From NCBI RefSeq assembly GCF_000421525.1, contig NZ_ATXE01000001.1, positions 1,397,121-1,461,120 of the forward strand: a stretch of 64,000 bases of DNA. Direction: 5' to 3'. Origin of the DNA: Aestuariimicrobium kwangyangense DSM 21549. Lineage in GTDB: Bacteria > Actinomycetota > Actinomycetes > Propionibacteriales > Propionibacteriaceae. The translations under genes and the position numbers were made by a program. Numbering within the stretch: position 1 is the first letter of the stretch; each line of letters opens with the position of its first letter. The notes beneath the pieces are model-generated. The model was not told the DNA's origin. It saw only the letters and a list, made by a program, of their open reading frames with translations, and did no database searches. This document shows, one piece after another, positions 8,170 through 19,166 of the stretch.

Positions 8170-8769
8170 ATGACCATGAGTTCCCGGCTGTGGCGAACCC
8201 TGCGCCAGTTCGTCCGATTCGGCATCGTCGGTGGCAGCGGGGTGGTCGTCAACCTCGCCGTGGCGGTGGTGATGCACAAGCTCCACGGAGGCACCCAGCA
8301 CGGCAACGACCCCGTCTGGCCGATTCCGGGCACCGACTTCCACGTGCGCTTCCGACACGTCGTGTGGATCGTTGCCTTCCTGGTCGCCAACCTGTGGAAC
8401 TTCCAGCTGAACCGGTCCTGGACCTTCAAGTCGTCGAGGCACTCGACCTGGTGGCACGAGTTCTGGCCGTTCCTGGCGGTGGGCAGCGTGGCTGCGGCGG
8501 TCGGACTGTTCATCCTGACGGCGTTCACCCACCCCGGCTCGGCGGTCTACCTTCCTGACCCGTTCTTCAACGAGACCAAGGGCATCCACTCCCGCGAGTA
8601 CTGGGCCCAGTTGCTGACCATCGTGGTGACCATGCCCATCAACTTCCTGGTCAACAAGGTCTGGACCTTCCGCGCTGTCCGCGGGCACCACCCCGAGCTC
8701 GCCACGGTTCCACCGGTGCCCGAGGTGGTCACCGGAACAGACCGGGAGATCGAGACCACGGGCAGCTGA
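8170..8769 (+). CDS. GtrA-family membrane protein
   Basis: GtrA-like protein, 199 aa. The family has four TM helices and is linked to translocation of polyprenyl-linked sugars in cell-envelope polysaccharide synthesis; the substrate here is unknown. FGIVGGSGVVVNLAVAVVM is TM1, VWIVAFLVANLWNFQLNRSWTF carries the typical NF.LNR.WTF motif, FLAVGSVAAAVGLFI is TM3, and LLTIVVTMPINFLVNKVWTFR repeats the N..WTF motif in TM4. ATG 8170 is chosen because earlier in-frame codons encode mutM-overlapping, Pro-rich sequence. The stop overlaps the smc start by 1 bp (TGATG). Confidence 0.85.
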   Translation: MTMSSRLWRTLRQFVRFGIVGGSGVVVNLAVAVVMHKLHGGTQHGNDPVWPIPGTDFHVRFRHVVWIVAFLVANLWNFQLNRSWTFKSSRHSTWWHEFWPFLAVGSVAAAVGLFILTAFTHPGSAVYLPDPFFNETKGIHSREYWAQLLTIVVTMPINFLVNKVWTFRAVRGHHPELATVPPVPEVVTGTDREIETTGS

Positions 8770-11700
8770 TGTACCTCAAGTCGCTCACCCTGCGAGGGTT
8801 CAAGTCCTTCGCCTCGGCCACGACCCTGAACTTCGAACCCGGCGTGACCTGCGTCGTCGGCCCCAACGGGTCGGGCAAGTCCAACGTGGTCGATGCCCTG
8901 AGCTGGGTGATGGGCGAACAGGGAGCCAAGAGCCTGCGCGGCGGCAAGATGGAGGACGTCATCTTCGCGGGCACCTCGGGACGGGCGCCGCTGGGGCGCG
9001 CGGAGGTGGTGCTCACCATCGACAACAGCGATGGGGCCCTTCCGATCGACTACACCGAGGTCACGATCTCGCGCACCATGTTCCGTTCGGGGGGTTCGGA
9101 GTACGCCATCAACGGCGACCCAGCCCGACTGCTCGACGTTCAGGACCTGCTGTCGGACTCGGGGATCGGCCGCGAGATGCACGTCATCGTCGGCCAGGGC
9201 CAACTCGACACGATCCTGCAGGCGACTCCCGAGATCAGGCGAGGCTTCATCGAAGAGGCAGCGGGTGTGCTCAAACACCGCAAGCGCAAGGAGAAGGCGC
9301 TGCGCAAGCTCGAGTCGACCGCCGCCAACCTGCACCGACTCAACGACCTCATCTCAGAGATCCGACGCCAGCTCAAACCCTTGGGCAGGCAGGCCGAGGT
9401 GGCGCGCAAGGCGGCCCTCATCCAGGCGGAGGTGCGCGACTCCCGCGCCCGACTGCTCGCCGACGATCTCCATCAGCTGCAGGAGGCCCTCGCGTCCGAC
9501 CTCGCCGACGAGCAGGCCGCCGAGCAGGCCAAACAGGCCGCTGAACTCGCCCACCAGCGCGCCCAGCGAGCCGAGGCGCAGGCCGAACAGGCGGTGGCGG
9601 AGGCCAGCCCCCGTCTGGCCGCCGCCCAAGAGAACTGGTACGCACTGGCCGCACTGCGGGAGCGGTTGCAGACGACCATGTCGATCGCGGCCGAACGGAT
9701 GCGCAACGCGGACGCCCAGCCCGAGCTGGGCCGCGGTGGACGCGACCCCGAGACCCTCGAGATCGAGGCCAGGCAGGTTCGCGACGAGGAGTCGTCCCTG
9801 CGTGAGGAGGTCAGCAGGCTGACCGATCAGCTCACCTTGGCGACCACCCGCAGGACGGGGGCCGAGGCGGCCCAGGCGGAGGCTGATCGCGCCTGGAACG
9901 CGCAGTTGCGAGCGATCGCCGATCGACGCGAAGGGGTCGCACGGCTGGCGGGGCAGGTGAACGCCATGCAGTCGCGCCTGCAGGCCTCGTCCGAGGAGAT
10001 CTCGCGGCTGGTTACACGCCGACAGGAGGCGACCCACCGCGCCGACGCGGCCCGCACGGAGTACGCCCGTCTGGAGCAGCAGTTGGCGGGTCTTTCCGAC
10101 GGGGAGTCGGGGCTCGACGTCGCGTATGAGCGCGCGGCGGAGGAAGTCGACGATCGTCAGCGGGTGGTCGACGACCTACGGGAACGAATCGCACAGCTGA
10201 CCCAACAGCGACACTCCCATCAGGCCCGGCTCGAGGCGCTGCGCCTGGGCCTCGAGCGCAAGGACGCCCACGCCGCCCTGATGGCTGCTGGAGATGCCGT
10301 CACTGGTGTCATCGGCCACGTGGCGGCCCTGCTCACTGTTGCGCCGGGTTGGGAGGCGGCCGTGTCGGCAGCCCTCGGGCAGATGAGCGAGGGTGTCGCC
10401 GTGAGTGGCGTCGAGGCGGCTGTCGAGGCCGTCGTCCACCTCAGGGACGAGGACCTCGGACGCGCAGGACTGCTCGTCGGCGGCGCCGACGCTGACCGTT
10501 CGGCATGGCCGCCGTTGCCCCAGGACGCCACCTGGTTGGTCGACCTGATCACCGTGGACGACGCGCTCGTGGGCTCGTTCACCCGACTGCTCGACCGGGT
10601 GGCCGCGGTGGACGACCTGGCGGCAGCCCGCTCACTGGTGGGCGCCCTGCCGGCGGTCACGGCGGTCACGCGGGAGGGCGACGTGGTCGCCCGCTGGTAC
10701 GCGGCGGGTGGGTCGGGTCGCCAGCCAGGACTGATCGAGTTGCAGGCCGCAGTCGATGAGACCGAGGCGTCCCTGGCAACGGTCACCCACGAGGCGGAAC
10801 GCGAGGCCTTCGCAATGCAGCGGGCGGGCGAGCAGTTGGCGGCGGCGACGACCGAGGCGGAGTCATTGCTCGACCGCCTGCACGAGTCCGATGCCCAGTT
10901 GTCGGCGGTGACCGAGCAACTGGGCTCCCTGTCGCAGCGGCAACGTGAGGCCAGGGCCGAGGCCGAACGCCTCTCCCAGTCGATCGAGCAGGCGACTGCC
11001 TCACGCGGCAGCGACGAACAGACATTGGTCGAGCTCCAGCAGCGTCTTCAGCTGGCGTCCAGCGAAGAGGAACTGGTCGAACCCGACCCGACCACCCGGG
11101 ACACCCGGGCCGCCGAGGCCAGACTGGCCCGGCAGTCGGAGCTCGAGGCGCGCCTGGCTCTCCGCACCGCTGAGGAGAAGGCCAAGGCGTTGGCCGGCAG
11201 GGCCGATTCGCTGTCGAGGGCCGCCTCGAACGAGCGCCAGGCCCGCGCAAAAGCCCTCGCTCGCGCAGAGCAGCTCCGCCGGGAGGCTGGCGCTGCCCGG
11301 TGCGTGCACGAAGCCGCCCAGTGGCTGGTCGGACAGGTTGAACTGGCCCGAGAGACGGCCACCGAAGAACGTGCTGCTGCCGAGGAGTCACGTCAGCGTG
11401 CCGAGGCAGCCCTCGGGGTCGCCAGACGTGCAGCCCGGGAGGCGGGCAGACAACTGGACGAAGTGGTGCAGGGCGCTCACCGCGGGCAGCTCAACCGGAT
11501 CGAGTTGCGCATGCGCATCGAGCAGCTCGAGGAGAAGGCGATGGCCGAGCTGGGTCTCGCCTCCGACGTGCTGGTCACCGAGTTCGGCCCCGACCAACCC
11601 GTTCCGGTGCTCGTCCACCCAGACGGGCGACCCGTGGATCCCGCCGACGACGAGCCGGCTCCCGACCCGGTGCCCTACGAGCGCGAGACGCAGGAGAAGC

Positions 11701-12341
11701 GCCTGCGAGCGGCCACCCGCAACCTCGAGCTGCTGGGACGGGTCAACCCGTTGGCGCTGGAGGAATTCGACGCCATGCAGGAGCGCCACCAGTTCCTGGC
11801 CGAGCAACTCGACGACCTCAAGCGCACCCGTACAGATCTGAACGACATCATCGACGAGGTGGACGCGCGAGTCGAGCAGGTGTTCGCTGAGGCCTACCGC
11901 GACGTCGAGCAGGCCTTCGAGCACGTCTTCGCGCGATTGTTCCCCGGAGGTGAGGGCCGCCTGGTGCTGACGGACCCCGGCCAGTGGCTGACCACGGGGA
12001 TCGAGGTCGAGGCTCGTCCGGCGGGCAAGAAGGTGAAGCGGTTGTCGCTGCTGTCGGGTGGGGAGCGGTCGCTGGTCGCCGTCGCCTTCCTCGTCAGCCT
12101 GTTCATGGCCAGGCCCAGCCCCTTCTACATCCTCGACGAGGTCGAGGCCGCTCTGGACGACACGAACCTGGGGCGGCTGCTGGGCATCTACGAGGAGCTG
12201 AGGGAGAACTCCCAGCTGCTCGTGATCACCCACCAGAAACGGACGATGGAGATCGCCGACGCCCTCTACGGTGTCACCATGCGCGGCGACGGGGTGTCGA
12301 CCGTGGTCTCGCAGCGACTACGGGAGTTGGCTGAGGCCTGA
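8769..12341 (+). CDS. smc: Chromosome segregation protein SMC
   Basis: SMC ATPase of the condensin-like SMC-ScpAB complex, 1190 aa. Walker A GPNGSGKS is near residue 31; coiled-coil arms rich in Glu/Arg/Ala flank a hinge at roughly 500-650; the ABC signature LSGGERSLVAVAFL is near 1094 and Walker B/D-loop FYILDEVEAALDD near 1118. Length is normal for the family. ATG 8769 overlaps the preceding stop. Confidence 0.97.
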   Translation: MYLKSLTLRGFKSFASATTLNFEPGVTCVVGPNGSGKSNVVDALSWVMGEQGAKSLRGGKMEDVIFAGTSGRAPLGRAEVVLTIDNSDGALPIDYTEVTISRTMFRSGGSEYAINGDPARLLDVQDLLSDSGIGREMHVIVGQGQLDTILQATPEIRRGFIEEAAGVLKHRKRKEKALRKLESTAANLHRLNDLISEIRRQLKPLGRQAEVARKAALIQAEVRDSRARLLADDLHQLQEALASDLADEQAAEQAKQAAELAHQRAQRAEAQAEQAVAEASPRLAAAQENWYALAALRERLQTTMSIAAERMRNADAQPELGRGGRDPETLEIEARQVRDEESSLREEVSRLTDQLTLATTRRTGAEAAQAEADRAWNAQLRAIADRREGVARLAGQVNAMQSRLQASSEEISRLVTRRQEATHRADAARTEYARLEQQLAGLSDGESGLDVAYERAAEEVDDRQRVVDDLRERIAQLTQQRHSHQARLEALRLGLERKDAHAALMAAGDAVTGVIGHVAALLTVAPGWEAAVSAALGQMSEGVAVSGVEAAVEAVVHLRDEDLGRAGLLVGGADADRSAWPPLPQDATWLVDLITVDDALVGSFTRLLDRVAAVDDLAAARSLVGALPAVTAVTREGDVVARWYAAGGSGRQPGLIELQAAVDETEASLATVTHEAEREAFAMQRAGEQLAAATTEAESLLDRLHESDAQLSAVTEQLGSLSQRQREARAEAERLSQSIEQATASRGSDEQTLVELQQRLQLASSEEELVEPDPTTRDTRAAEARLARQSELEARLALRTAEEKAKALAGRADSLSRAASNERQARAKALARAEQLRREAGAARCVHEAAQWLVGQVELARETATEERAAAEESRQRAEAALGVARRAAREAGRQLDEVVQGAHRGQLNRIELRMRIEQLEEKAMAELGLASDVLVTEFGPDQPVPVLVHPDGRPVDPADDEPAPDPVPYERETQEKRLRAATRNLELLGRVNPLALEEFDAMQERHQFLAEQLDDLKRTRTDLNDIIDEVDARVEQVFAEAYRDVEQAFEHVFARLFPGGEGRLVLTDPGQWLTTGIEVEARPAGKKVKRLSLLSGGERSLVAVAFLVSLFMARPSPFYILDEVEAALDDTNLGRLLGIYEELRENSQLLVITHQKRTMEIADALYGVTMRGDGVSTVVSQRLRELAEA

Positions 12342-12585
12342 CCGGTCTGGGCTCCGCGACGACAGTGGGCCCCGACCTTGTCGAGGACCCTTGGCGGACA
12401 CCTTGGTCGGCCCCGGCCGTTCCGCCCTCGTGTCGCAGCGGGAACTCTTGGCCGGCGAGGCACAATGGTGCCAGCGATGGCGCTTCCCCAGGACGACATG
12501 CCCCAGCCTTCGCGGCCGGTCGAGTTCGACCCGGGGTGGCCCCTGCGCCCACGCCCTGACCACAGCTTGTCTGGAAGGAACCCCG

Positions 12586-12789
12586 GTGACTCTTGCCGCT
12601 GCCATTGTCGTCACCCTGGCCGTCGTCGTCGCCTCCGTCGTCGCCCTGATGGTGGCGCTCGGACTGCGTCGCACCTCTGTCGCCGACGCGGGCCTGCGTG
12701 GTCAGCTCGCAGAGGCCGGTCGGCACCTGAACGGTGAGGCCGAGGTCCCCGCCAAGTTCGCGCAGCTGGTGGCCCGCACCGGCAACTGA
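12586..12789 (+). CDS. Small single-TM membrane protein
   Basis: 67-aa ORF starting at GTG 12586 behind GGAAGGAA. The first ~28 residues (TLAAAIVVTLAVVVASVVALMVALGL) form one hydrophobic helix followed by RR, then a ~38-residue soluble tail ending in FAQLVARTGN. I do not recognise the family. The strong TM helix, good ribosome-binding site and position between smc and ftsY favour a real gene; absence of recognised homology is the main doubt. The preceding 12342-12585 gap holds a weak CACAAT -10-like element and no convincing ORF or terminator. Confidence 0.6.
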   Translation: MTLAAAIVVTLAVVVASVVALMVALGLRRTSVADAGLRGQLAEAGRHLNGEAEVPAKFAQLVARTGN

Positions 12790-12873
12790 ACGACCGGCGA
12801 ATCCCTCGGGTCGTCCCGACCGGCCCACCGGGCCGATCGCACCCTCCCGGGAGGGGCCCGCGGCGCGTCGCCC

Positions 12874-12879
12874 TAGGAT
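12874..12879 (+). promoter_or_regulatory. -10 hexamer for leaderless ftsY
   Basis: TAGGAT (12874-12879) ends 6 nt before the ftsY GTG. No Shine-Dalgarno is needed in this arrangement. Confidence 0.5.
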
Positions 12880-12885
12880 GAAGGC

Positions 12886-14064
12886 GTGCCCACAGACCTG
12901 ACGTTCATCTTCTGGATCATTCTCGGTGTGGTGCTGGCGGCCACGGCCGTCGGCATCGTCGTCGCGCTTCGCGAGCGCCGACAGCTGCCCCCGGTCGTGC
13001 CGACCCCCGAGGTCGAGGCCCCGGAGGCCGAGCCGGAGACCTTGCCCGCCCCACCCCCAGTCGAGGCGCCCATCGAGGAGACGCCCCCGGCCGAGGCAGC
13101 GCCCACTGCCGCAACCTCCGCCCCCGAACTGGAGACGATCGAGGCCCCCACCTCTCGACTGGCACGACTCCGCCGCCGACTGGCCACCTCGAACAATGCC
13201 CTCGCCCGTGGCCTGGCCGACCTGCTGAGTCGCGACCGGATCGACGACGAGACGTGGGACGACTTCGAGATGACACTGATCAGCTCTGACCTGGGCGTGG
13301 GGCCCACCACGGAACTGACCACTCACCTGCGGCAGGCGATGGCGATCGACGGGGTGGCCGACCCCGCCCAGGCCAAGGCCACCCTGCGCCGGGAACTCGT
13401 CCGGCTCGTCGACCCGACCCTCGATCGCACCCTGCACGTCGAGGGTGCCGACGGCAATCCCGGAGTCGTCATGGTGGTGGGTGTGAACGGGACCGGCAAG
13501 ACCACCACCGTGGGCAAGCTGGCCCGGGTACTCGTGGCCGAGCAGAAGACGGTGCTGCTGGGAGCCGCCGACACCTTCCGTGCGGCGGCCGCCGAGCAGC
13601 TCACGACGTGGGGTGAACGTGTCGGGGTCGAGACGGTTCGGGGCCCCGAGGGCGCCGACCCGGCGTCGGTGGCCTTCGACGCCGTCGCCCAGGGTGTCAA
13701 CGCCGGGGTCGACACCGTCATCGTCGACACCGCCGGGCGCCTGCACACCAAGACCGGTCTGATGGACGAACTGGGCAAGGTCAAGCGGGTGATCGAGAAG
13801 AAGGCGCCGGTCACCGAGGTGTTGCTCGTGCTCGACGCGACCACCGGACAGAACGGGCTGGTCCAGGCTCGCATCTTCGCCGAGGTGGTGGATGTCACCG
13901 GCATCGTGCTCACCAAGCTCGACGGGTCGGCCAAGGGCGGCATCGTCGTGCAGGTGCAGCGCGAACTCAAGGTACCCGTCAAGCTGATCGGGCTCGGTGA
14001 GGGCGCTGACGACCTGGCCCCGTTCGAGGCAGAAGGGTTCGTCGCGGGACTGCTGGGGGAGTGA
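12886..14064 (+). CDS. ftsY: Signal recognition particle receptor FtsY
   Basis: SRP receptor GTPase that docks Ffh-ribosome complexes at the membrane; 392 aa. An N-terminal TM anchor (about 6-24), as in other actinobacterial FtsY, is followed by an acidic Pro/Glu-rich linker (about 30-85) and the NG domain. G1 is GVNGTGKTT near residue 199, G3 DTAGR near 280, and TKLDGSAKGG near 342. Ffh lies 1.2 kb downstream with one unrelated-looking gene between. The last residues VAGLLGE are the usual FtsY ending. Confidence 0.96.
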   Translation: MPTDLTFIFWIILGVVLAATAVGIVVALRERRQLPPVVPTPEVEAPEAEPETLPAPPPVEAPIEETPPAEAAPTAATSAPELETIEAPTSRLARLRRRLATSNNALARGLADLLSRDRIDDETWDDFEMTLISSDLGVGPTTELTTHLRQAMAIDGVADPAQAKATLRRELVRLVDPTLDRTLHVEGADGNPGVVMVVGVNGTGKTTTVGKLARVLVAEQKTVLLGAADTFRAAAAEQLTTWGERVGVETVRGPEGADPASVAFDAVAQGVNAGVDTVIVDTAGRLHTKTGLMDELGKVKRVIEKKAPVTEVLLVLDATTGQNGLVQARIFAEVVDVTGIVLTKLDGSAKGGIVVQVQRELKVPVKLIGLGEGADDLAPFEAEGFVAGLLGE

Positions 14065-14120
14065 ACCCGTGCCCCGTCGGTGAGCCCGGCGGCACCCGGC
14101 GTCGTCTTGGGTGGCGCACA

Positions 14121-14126
14121 TAGATT
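14121..14126 (+). promoter_or_regulatory. -10 hexamer for leaderless transcript of the esterase-like gene
   Basis: TAGATT (14121-14126) is followed by 6 nt and then ATG 14133. A leaderless start is inferred. Confidence 0.5.
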
Positions 14127-14132
14127 GACGCC

Positions 14133-15233
14133 ATGATGGAACTCACCGGGGCCCCGCTCGCCGTCATCGCGGTCGCCGCCGCAGTTCTGCTCCCGCTGGC
14201 TGCGCTGTTCCTCACCGGATCGACGTGGCGGCCACGCCTGGCCCGGGTGCTGCTCGTCGTGCTGTGCCAACTGGTCGCAGTGTCGGCCGTGTTCGTGCTG
14301 GTGAACCGACATTACGAGTTCTTCGCCACGTGGGACGACCTGTTCGGGGTCCCCGGTCAGGTCGAGAAGCTCACCCAGGCCAAACCTGTCGGCGCCCCGG
14401 TGCCGGTCGAGCGCATCGCCATCTCGGCCGACAATCCCCACCCGGGCGGCGAGATGGTGACCATGCACCTGCCCGACTCCAGCCCCGACTACTCCACCGG
14501 GGCGGTCTACCTGCCCGCCGCCTACTTCGAGCCCTCCCAGCACGACCGTCGGTTCCCCGTGGTGGTGATGGTGGGTGGACTGCACATGTCGGGCCCCAAG
14601 TTCGCAACGTTGTTGGATGCGCCCAGCCTCTACTCGGGTCTGATCGATGGCGGGAAGGCCACCCCGTTCATCGCCGTGCACGTCGGTGGGAGTGTCACCA
14701 CCGGGGTCGACTCGGAGTGCGTGGACGTCAGGGGAGCCCGGCAGGAGACCTTTCTGTCCACCGAACTCCCCGCCGCGATCGCCAGCCAGTTCAGGGTCAC
14801 CGAGGACCATCACCGGTGGTTCATGTCGGGCTGGAGCACCGGTGGCTTCTGCACCGCCCTGATGGTGGCCAAGCACCCAGACGTCTACGGCGGGGGAGCC
14901 GCTCTCGCCCCCTACTACCATCCGTTGTTCGACACGCCCTCGCTGCTCGCCGACCCCGTCGCCACCCGCGAGGCGAATGACGTGACAGCCATGGTCAGGA
15001 GCAAGAAGGTCCGGCAGTTGCCCCTGTTGAACGTGATGTCGACGGCTGACAACCAGTCATGGGGGCCGCTGAAGCCGACGGCCGAGACCGCCGACGGCAG
15101 GAACTTCCACAAGGTGGCCCGCACCACTCCCGGGGTCGCCTTCCAGTTGATCAAGGGTGGGGGCCACAACTTCGGCACCTACCTACCCCTGTTCGTGCCC
15201 AGTCTGACCTGGCTCGCCACCATGGGGCTGTGA
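14133..15233 (+). CDS. Membrane-anchored esterase-like alpha/beta hydrolase
   Basis: 366 aa. Two hydrophobic segments (about 8-28 and 34-55) are followed by an extracytoplasmic domain that looks like the esterase D/antigen-85-like alpha/beta hydrolase fold. The probable nucleophile is Ser in GWSTGG (about residue 233), after a strand ending in HRWFMS; GGGHNFGTYLP near the C-terminus would supply the catalytic His. Substrate unknown: a cell-surface ester or acyl transfer is inferred from fold and topology only. It lies between ftsY and ffh with its own leaderless-type promoter, so it need not be part of SRP function. Confidence 0.75.
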   Translation: MMELTGAPLAVIAVAAAVLLPLAALFLTGSTWRPRLARVLLVVLCQLVAVSAVFVLVNRHYEFFATWDDLFGVPGQVEKLTQAKPVGAPVPVERIAISADNPHPGGEMVTMHLPDSSPDYSTGAVYLPAAYFEPSQHDRRFPVVVMVGGLHMSGPKFATLLDAPSLYSGLIDGGKATPFIAVHVGGSVTTGVDSECVDVRGARQETFLSTELPAAIASQFRVTEDHHRWFMSGWSTGGFCTALMVAKHPDVYGGGAALAPYYHPLFDTPSLLADPVATREANDVTAMVRSKKVRQLPLLNVMSTADNQSWGPLKPTAETADGRNFHKVARTTPGVAFQLIKGGGHNFGTYLPLFVPSLTWLATMGL

Positions 15234-15296
15234 GACTGAGCACGCCGGACGTCTATCCTTGACCGACGGGTGAGAACCACGACGATGGGATGACTT

Positions 15297-16865
<1,569 letters not shown>

Positions 16866-16926
16866 GCCACCCGGCGGGGACCACCCCTGCCGTCGCCCCC
16901 GCCGCGCTGTGTGCTTGGATCGTGGC

Positions 16927-18141
16927 ATGACCCACAGCCACGCCCCGCACGACCTGGACGCCGACGGTGCAGAACTGTTCCACGACCACGGCGACGGCCT
17001 CCACAGTCACGGACCCGGTGGCCACAGCCACGCCGCCGACGGCCACCACCACACCAGTGTCGACCCCGGTCGGCTCCACCTGCGCGGTGTCGTACTGCCC
17101 GAAGGAGTGGAGCGCGACCTGTGGATCGTCGACGGGTTGCTCGGCTTCGAACCGGTGGCCGACGCCACCACCGTGTCCGGCCGCTGCTGGATCCTCCCCG
17201 GACTGGTCGATGCGCACTGCCACATCGGTCTCAACCACGCCGGTGCCGTCGGCAGGGACGAAGCCGAGACGCAGGCGCTGACCGATCGGGACGCCGGCAC
17301 GTTGCTCGTCCGCGATGCTGGTTCCCCGGCCGACACCCACTGGATCGACGACCGGGACGACCTGCCCCGGGTCATCCGCGCGGGGCGGCACATTGCTCGC
17401 CCCAAGCGCTACATCCGCAACTTCGCCGAGGAGGTCGACCCCGACGAGTTGGTGGCCACCGTCGAGAGACAGGTGGCCCGGGGCGACGGATGGATCAAGT
17501 TGGTCGGCGACTGGATCGACCGCGAGGTCGGTGACCTCGCTCCGCTGTGGCCCAAGGAGGTGGCGAGGCAGGCCATCAAGCGTGCCCATGAGTTGGGGGC
17601 CCGGGTGACGGCCCACTGCTTCGAGGAGCAGTCCGTGGCCGACCTCGTCGACGTCGGGATCGACGGCATCGAGCACGGCACGGGCATCAGCGACGAGGTG
17701 ATCGACCAGATGGCGGCCAGGCAGGTGGCCCTGGTGCCCACCTTGGTCAACCTGCAGAACTTTCCCGACTTCGCCGCAGCGGGGGAGGCGAAGTTCCCCA
17801 CGTATGCCGCGCACATGCGCCAGTTGTTCGCCACCCGCTACGAGGTGCTCGGCAAGGCGCGCGAGGCCGGGGTGCCCATCTTCGCGGGCACGGATGCCGG
17901 TGGCCAGATGGCCCATGGTCTGATCGCCCACGAGGTGGGGCAACTGGCCCACCTGGGCGATGCGGAGTTCGCCCTGGGGGCCGCCTCATGGCGGGCCCGT
18001 CAATGGCTGGGTCGTCCGGGCATCGAGCACGGAGCCAGCGCCGATCTCGTCGTCTACGACGCCAACCCGCTCGAGGACCTGTCCGTGGTGCACCACCCCA
18101 AGCTCGTCATCCTGCGTGGCCGGGTCGTCCTGACCCGCTGA
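16927..18141 (+). CDS. Amidohydrolase-family protein with His-rich N-terminus
   Basis: 404 aa, metal-dependent amidohydrolase of the imidazolonepropionase/prolidase-like branch. The first ~45 residues contain about 14 His in H-x-H-x patterns (SHAPHDL, FHDHGDGLHSHG, HSHAADGHHH), a probable metal-buffering segment unrelated to catalysis. The TIM-barrel metal motif is VDAHCHIGL (about 95-103); a Lys in WIKLVGDW may be the bridging ligand; VTAHCFEE and GIEHGTG give the next His ligands, and FAGTDAG the final Asp. Substrate unknown. A leaderless-like TTGGAT lies 6 nt before ATG 16927. Confidence 0.82.
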   Translation: MTHSHAPHDLDADGAELFHDHGDGLHSHGPGGHSHAADGHHHTSVDPGRLHLRGVVLPEGVERDLWIVDGLLGFEPVADATTVSGRCWILPGLVDAHCHIGLNHAGAVGRDEAETQALTDRDAGTLLVRDAGSPADTHWIDDRDDLPRVIRAGRHIARPKRYIRNFAEEVDPDELVATVERQVARGDGWIKLVGDWIDREVGDLAPLWPKEVARQAIKRAHELGARVTAHCFEEQSVADLVDVGIDGIEHGTGISDEVIDQMAARQVALVPTLVNLQNFPDFAAAGEAKFPTYAAHMRQLFATRYEVLGKAREAGVPIFAGTDAGGQMAHGLIAHEVGQLAHLGDAEFALGAASWRARQWLGRPGIEHGASADLVVYDANPLEDLSVVHHPKLVILRGRVVLTR

Positions 18142-18224
18142 GCGTCCATGAACGAGCCCCGAGCTGGCGAACGTCGAACCGACCGGCCGGAACGGGGCGT
18201 TTCGCCTGCGGGGGTGGTCCGTGG

Positions 18225-18230
18225 CAGAAT
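18225..18230 (+). promoter_or_regulatory. Candidate -10 of the rpsP promoter
   Basis: CAGAAT (18225-18230) sits in GTGGCAGAATG, closely resembling ATGGCAGAATG ahead of rplS (CAGAAT 25839-25844). A weak TTCGCC is 18 bp upstream. The implied rpsP leader is ~135 nt and contains no structure I recognise. Confidence 0.35.
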
Positions 18231-18372
18231 GTCGGATGCATCTGTGCCGACATGCCCTCTCAACGTGTCGGCGCTGGACAACCGAACCCAGAGGCGCGTG
18301 CCCCACACGTGACCGGCGGGGTTCAACCGCCCGCCGCAACCCTGCGGCTCTTCCACAGGAGACACCACACAC

Positions 18373-18807
18373 GTGGCTACCAAGATTCGTCTGAAGCGAC
18401 TCGGCAAGATCCGCTCGCCCCACTACCGCATCATCGTGATCGACTCGCGCTCCAAGCGCGACGGCAAGGCCATCGAGGAGATCGGGCTCTACCACCCGAA
18501 GAACGACCCCTCGGTGATCCAGGTCAACTCCGAGCGTGCCCAGTACTGGCTCGGTGTCGGCGCCCAGCCCACCGAGGCCGTCGTCGCCCTGTTCAAGCGT
18601 TCGGGTGACTGGCAGCAGTTCACCGGCGAGAAGTCCGACTCCGGCATCGAGGTCGCTCCCGAGAAGAAGTCGAAGCTCGACCTCTTCAACGCAGCCCTGG
18701 CCGAGGCCGACGGCGAGCCGAGCACCGACGCGATCTCGAAGAAGAAGGCCAAGGACGAGGCACCCGCCGAGGCCCCCGCCGCTGAGGCAGAGAACACCGA
18801 GGCCTGA
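18373..18807 (+). CDS. rpsP: 30S ribosomal protein S16
   Basis: bS16, 144 aa, starting at GTG 18373 ([19 protein letters not shown]), with ACAGGAGA about 10 nt upstream. The conserved core occupies the first ~80 residues; the C-terminal Lys/Ala/Glu-rich tail (about 95-144) is typical of actinobacteria. It leads the rpsP-khpA pair of the conserved rpsP-khpA-rimM-trmD order. Confidence 0.96.
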   Translation: MATKIRLKRLGKIRSPHYRIIVIDSRSKRDGKAIEEIGLYHPKNDPSVIQVNSERAQYWLGVGAQPTEAVVALFKRSGDWQQFTGEKSDSGIEVAPEKKSKLDLFNAALAEADGEPSTDAISKKKAKDEAPAEAPAAEAENTEA

Positions 18808-18809
18808 GC

Positions 18810-19064
18810 GTGCTGCAGGAAGCCCTGGAGCACCTCGTCCGCGGCATCGTCGCCAACCCCGACGACGTGCGGGTCAAGGACAAGGAACTGCGCCGAGGTC
18901 GCATGCTCGAGGTGCGCGTGCACCCCGACGACATCGGCAAGGTGATCGGACGCCAAGGTCGCACCGCCACGGCGCTGCGCACCGTGATCGCCGCCTTGGC
19001 GGGGCGGGACCAGGTTCGGGTCGACTTCGTCGACGTCGACCGCCGCCCCGGCTTCCGTTCCTGA
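18810..19064 (+). CDS. khpA: KH-domain RNA-binding protein KhpA
   Basis: 84-aa single-KH-domain protein, often paired with KhpB and linked to small-RNA binding and cell-envelope/division control in Gram-positives. GTG 18810 starts 2 bp after rpsP. The KH signature is IGKVIGRQGRTATALR (G-x-x-G loop GRQG). It is followed by a strong hairpin before rimM. Confidence 0.9.
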   Translation: MLQEALEHLVRGIVANPDDVRVKDKELRRGRMLEVRVHPDDIGKVIGRQGRTATALRTVIAALAGRDQVRVDFVDVDRRPGFRS

Positions 19065-19106
19065 CCCTGCGCCGCCGACGCCGGTTGACCGGCGACCAGA
19101 CCTGAC

Positions 19107-19139
19107 CGTTGCCCCGCACCCACCAGGTGCGGGGCAACG
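19107..19139 (+). terminator. Terminator/attenuator between khpA and rimM
   Basis: A perfect 14-bp stem CGTTGCCCCGCACC (19107-19120) / GGTGCGGGGCAACG (19126-19139) with a 5-nt loop. It should separate or attenuate rpsP-khpA from rimM-trmD. Confidence 0.75.
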
Positions 19140-19166
19140 CTCACATCCACCCCTGTTGGAGGAACC

